Assembly: GCA_003457065.1 (NCBI GenBank)
Contig: DMJQ01000160.1
Coordinates: 22,676 to 28,729, forward strand
Direction of reading: 5' to 3'
Origin: Clostridiales bacterium
GTDB lineage: Bacteria > Bacillota > Clostridia > Tissierellales > Sedimentibacteraceae
Length of the DNA: 6,054 bases
Position numbers and translations under genes: made by a program. Shown one piece after another: positions 5,579-6,054 of the stretch. Under the pieces are notes generated by a model. The model saw only the letters and a program-made list of their open reading frames with translations, ran no database searches and was not told where the DNA came from. Numbering within the stretch: the stretch's first letter is position 1; every line of letters begins with the position of its first letter.

Positions 5579-5617
5579 ATTGTAGTGTGTAATTAAAAGT
5601 CGGGTAAAGGAGAAAAT

Positions 5618-6054
5618 ATGAGCAGGAAATCTATAGAAGCATCTGTTTGTAAGATGGTTGAGACTGTAATAAAGGATACGGACATTGAACTTATTGACAT
5701 TGAATATGTTAAAGAGGGTCCTTTTAAGTATCTGAAAGTTTATATTGACAAACCGGGCGGAGTTACGGTTGATGATACCGCCGATGTAAGCAGAGCATTG
5801 AATAAAAAACTGGATGAAGCCGATTTAATCAAGGAGCAGTACTTTCTGGAAGTATCTTCTCCGGGAATTGAAAGACCTTTTAAAAAAGAAGCGGATTATC
5901 AAAAAAACATAGGCGAGAAGGTGGAAGCAAGGCTTTTTAAACCGATTGACGGCAAAAAAACCGTAAACGGTATTTTAGCGGAAAAAAATGAAGACAGCGT
6001 TGTAATACAAAGCAATGAAGGAAATATGACAATTGAACTTAAAGATATTTCAAA
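5618..6054 (+). CDS. rimP: Ribosome maturation factor RimP, 3'-truncated by the window edge
   Basis: Assists 30S subunit assembly, acting on free 30S precursors around S12 and the central pseudoknot. AAAGGAG (5606-5612) lies 5 bases before ATG 5618. 145 complete codons are visible, nearly the whole of a protein usually about 150-155 residues. The N-terminal alpha/beta domain (about 1-88) includes YLKVYIDKPGGVTVDD (38-53) and ends with the family signature LEVSSPGIERP (77-87). The C-terminal SH3-like domain starts near 95 (NIGEKVEARL). In Firmicutes this gene (ylxS) opens the nusA-ylxR-infB-rbfA cluster, which should follow beyond the window. It has its own promoter and a leader hairpin, and is divergent from the KamA-like gene. 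Confidence 0.96.
   Translation, partial: MSRKSIEASVCKMVETVIKDTDIELIDIEYVKEGPFKYLKVYIDKPGGVTVDDTADVSRALNKKLDEADLIKEQYFLEVSSPGIERPFKKEADYQKNIGEKVEARLFKPIDGKKTVNGILAEKNEDSVVIQSNEGNMTIELKDIS

Larger units (their letters stand above)
5080..5617. other. 538-bp intergenic region between the divergent KamA-like gene and rimP
   Basis: No convincing gene lies here. From 5080 to about 5290 it is very AT-rich and shows no clear promoter near the KamA-like gene, apart from weak pairings (TGCTT 5118-5122 with AAGCA 5143-5147). Next come an operator-like palindrome (5294-5309), a doubtful 45-codon reading frame (5346-5483) enclosing a GC-richer element with 9-bp inverted ends (5403-5481), a sigma-A promoter (5498-5526) and a perfect 30-nt palindrome (5549-5578). 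Each is listed separately. Confidence 0.8.

Overview
The window looks like a low-GC, AT-rich chromosomal segment of a Bacillota bacterium, most likely class Clostridia. This rests on the gene order rseP-ispG and the start of the rimP (nusA) cluster, on strong AGGAGG-type ribosome binding sites, on sigma-A promoters close to consensus, and on A/T-rich intergenic DNA. I cannot name the genus from sequence alone.

Layout. Positions 1-1113 hold the 3' part of an RseP/RasP-type intramembrane metalloprotease whose HExxH motif lies upstream of the window. A 117-bp gap (1114-1230) can fold into a nested imperfect hairpin and leads to ispG (1231-2295), an iron-sulfur enzyme of the MEP isoprenoid pathway. 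A textbook sigma-A promoter (TTGACA, 17 bp, TATAAT) starts 2 bp after the ispG stop and drives the ribosomal protein L25/Ctc gene (2443-3078). That gene ends in a strong hairpin terminator, which also serves the convergent MgtC-family membrane protein gene (3125-3808, minus). Upstream of mgtC, on the same strand, is a KamA-family radical SAM gene (3973-5079, minus). A 538-bp gene-free or nearly gene-free stretch follows (5080-5617). It holds a 16-bp operator-like palindrome, a 79-bp GC-richer element bounded by 9-bp inverted repeats, a good sigma-A promoter and a perfect 30-nt palindrome in the rimP leader. RimP (5618 to the end, partial) closes the window.

How the genes fit together. rseP and ispG are membrane and isoprenoid housekeeping genes from the cdsA-dxr-rseP-ispG neighbourhood. 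rimP opens the nusA-infB translation and transcription cluster, which in many clostridia follows ispG directly or after polC. Here the two blocks are separated by about 3.3 kb carrying three functionally unrelated genes (L25, MgtC, KamA-like) in mixed orientation.

I see no CRISPR array, complete insertion sequence, tRNA, rRNA or defence system. The points most worth a second look are the KamA-like protein, in which the lysine-binding aspartates of lysine 2,3-aminomutase appear to be replaced; a His at a normally Glu active-site position of IspG; and the unexplained intergenic structures.
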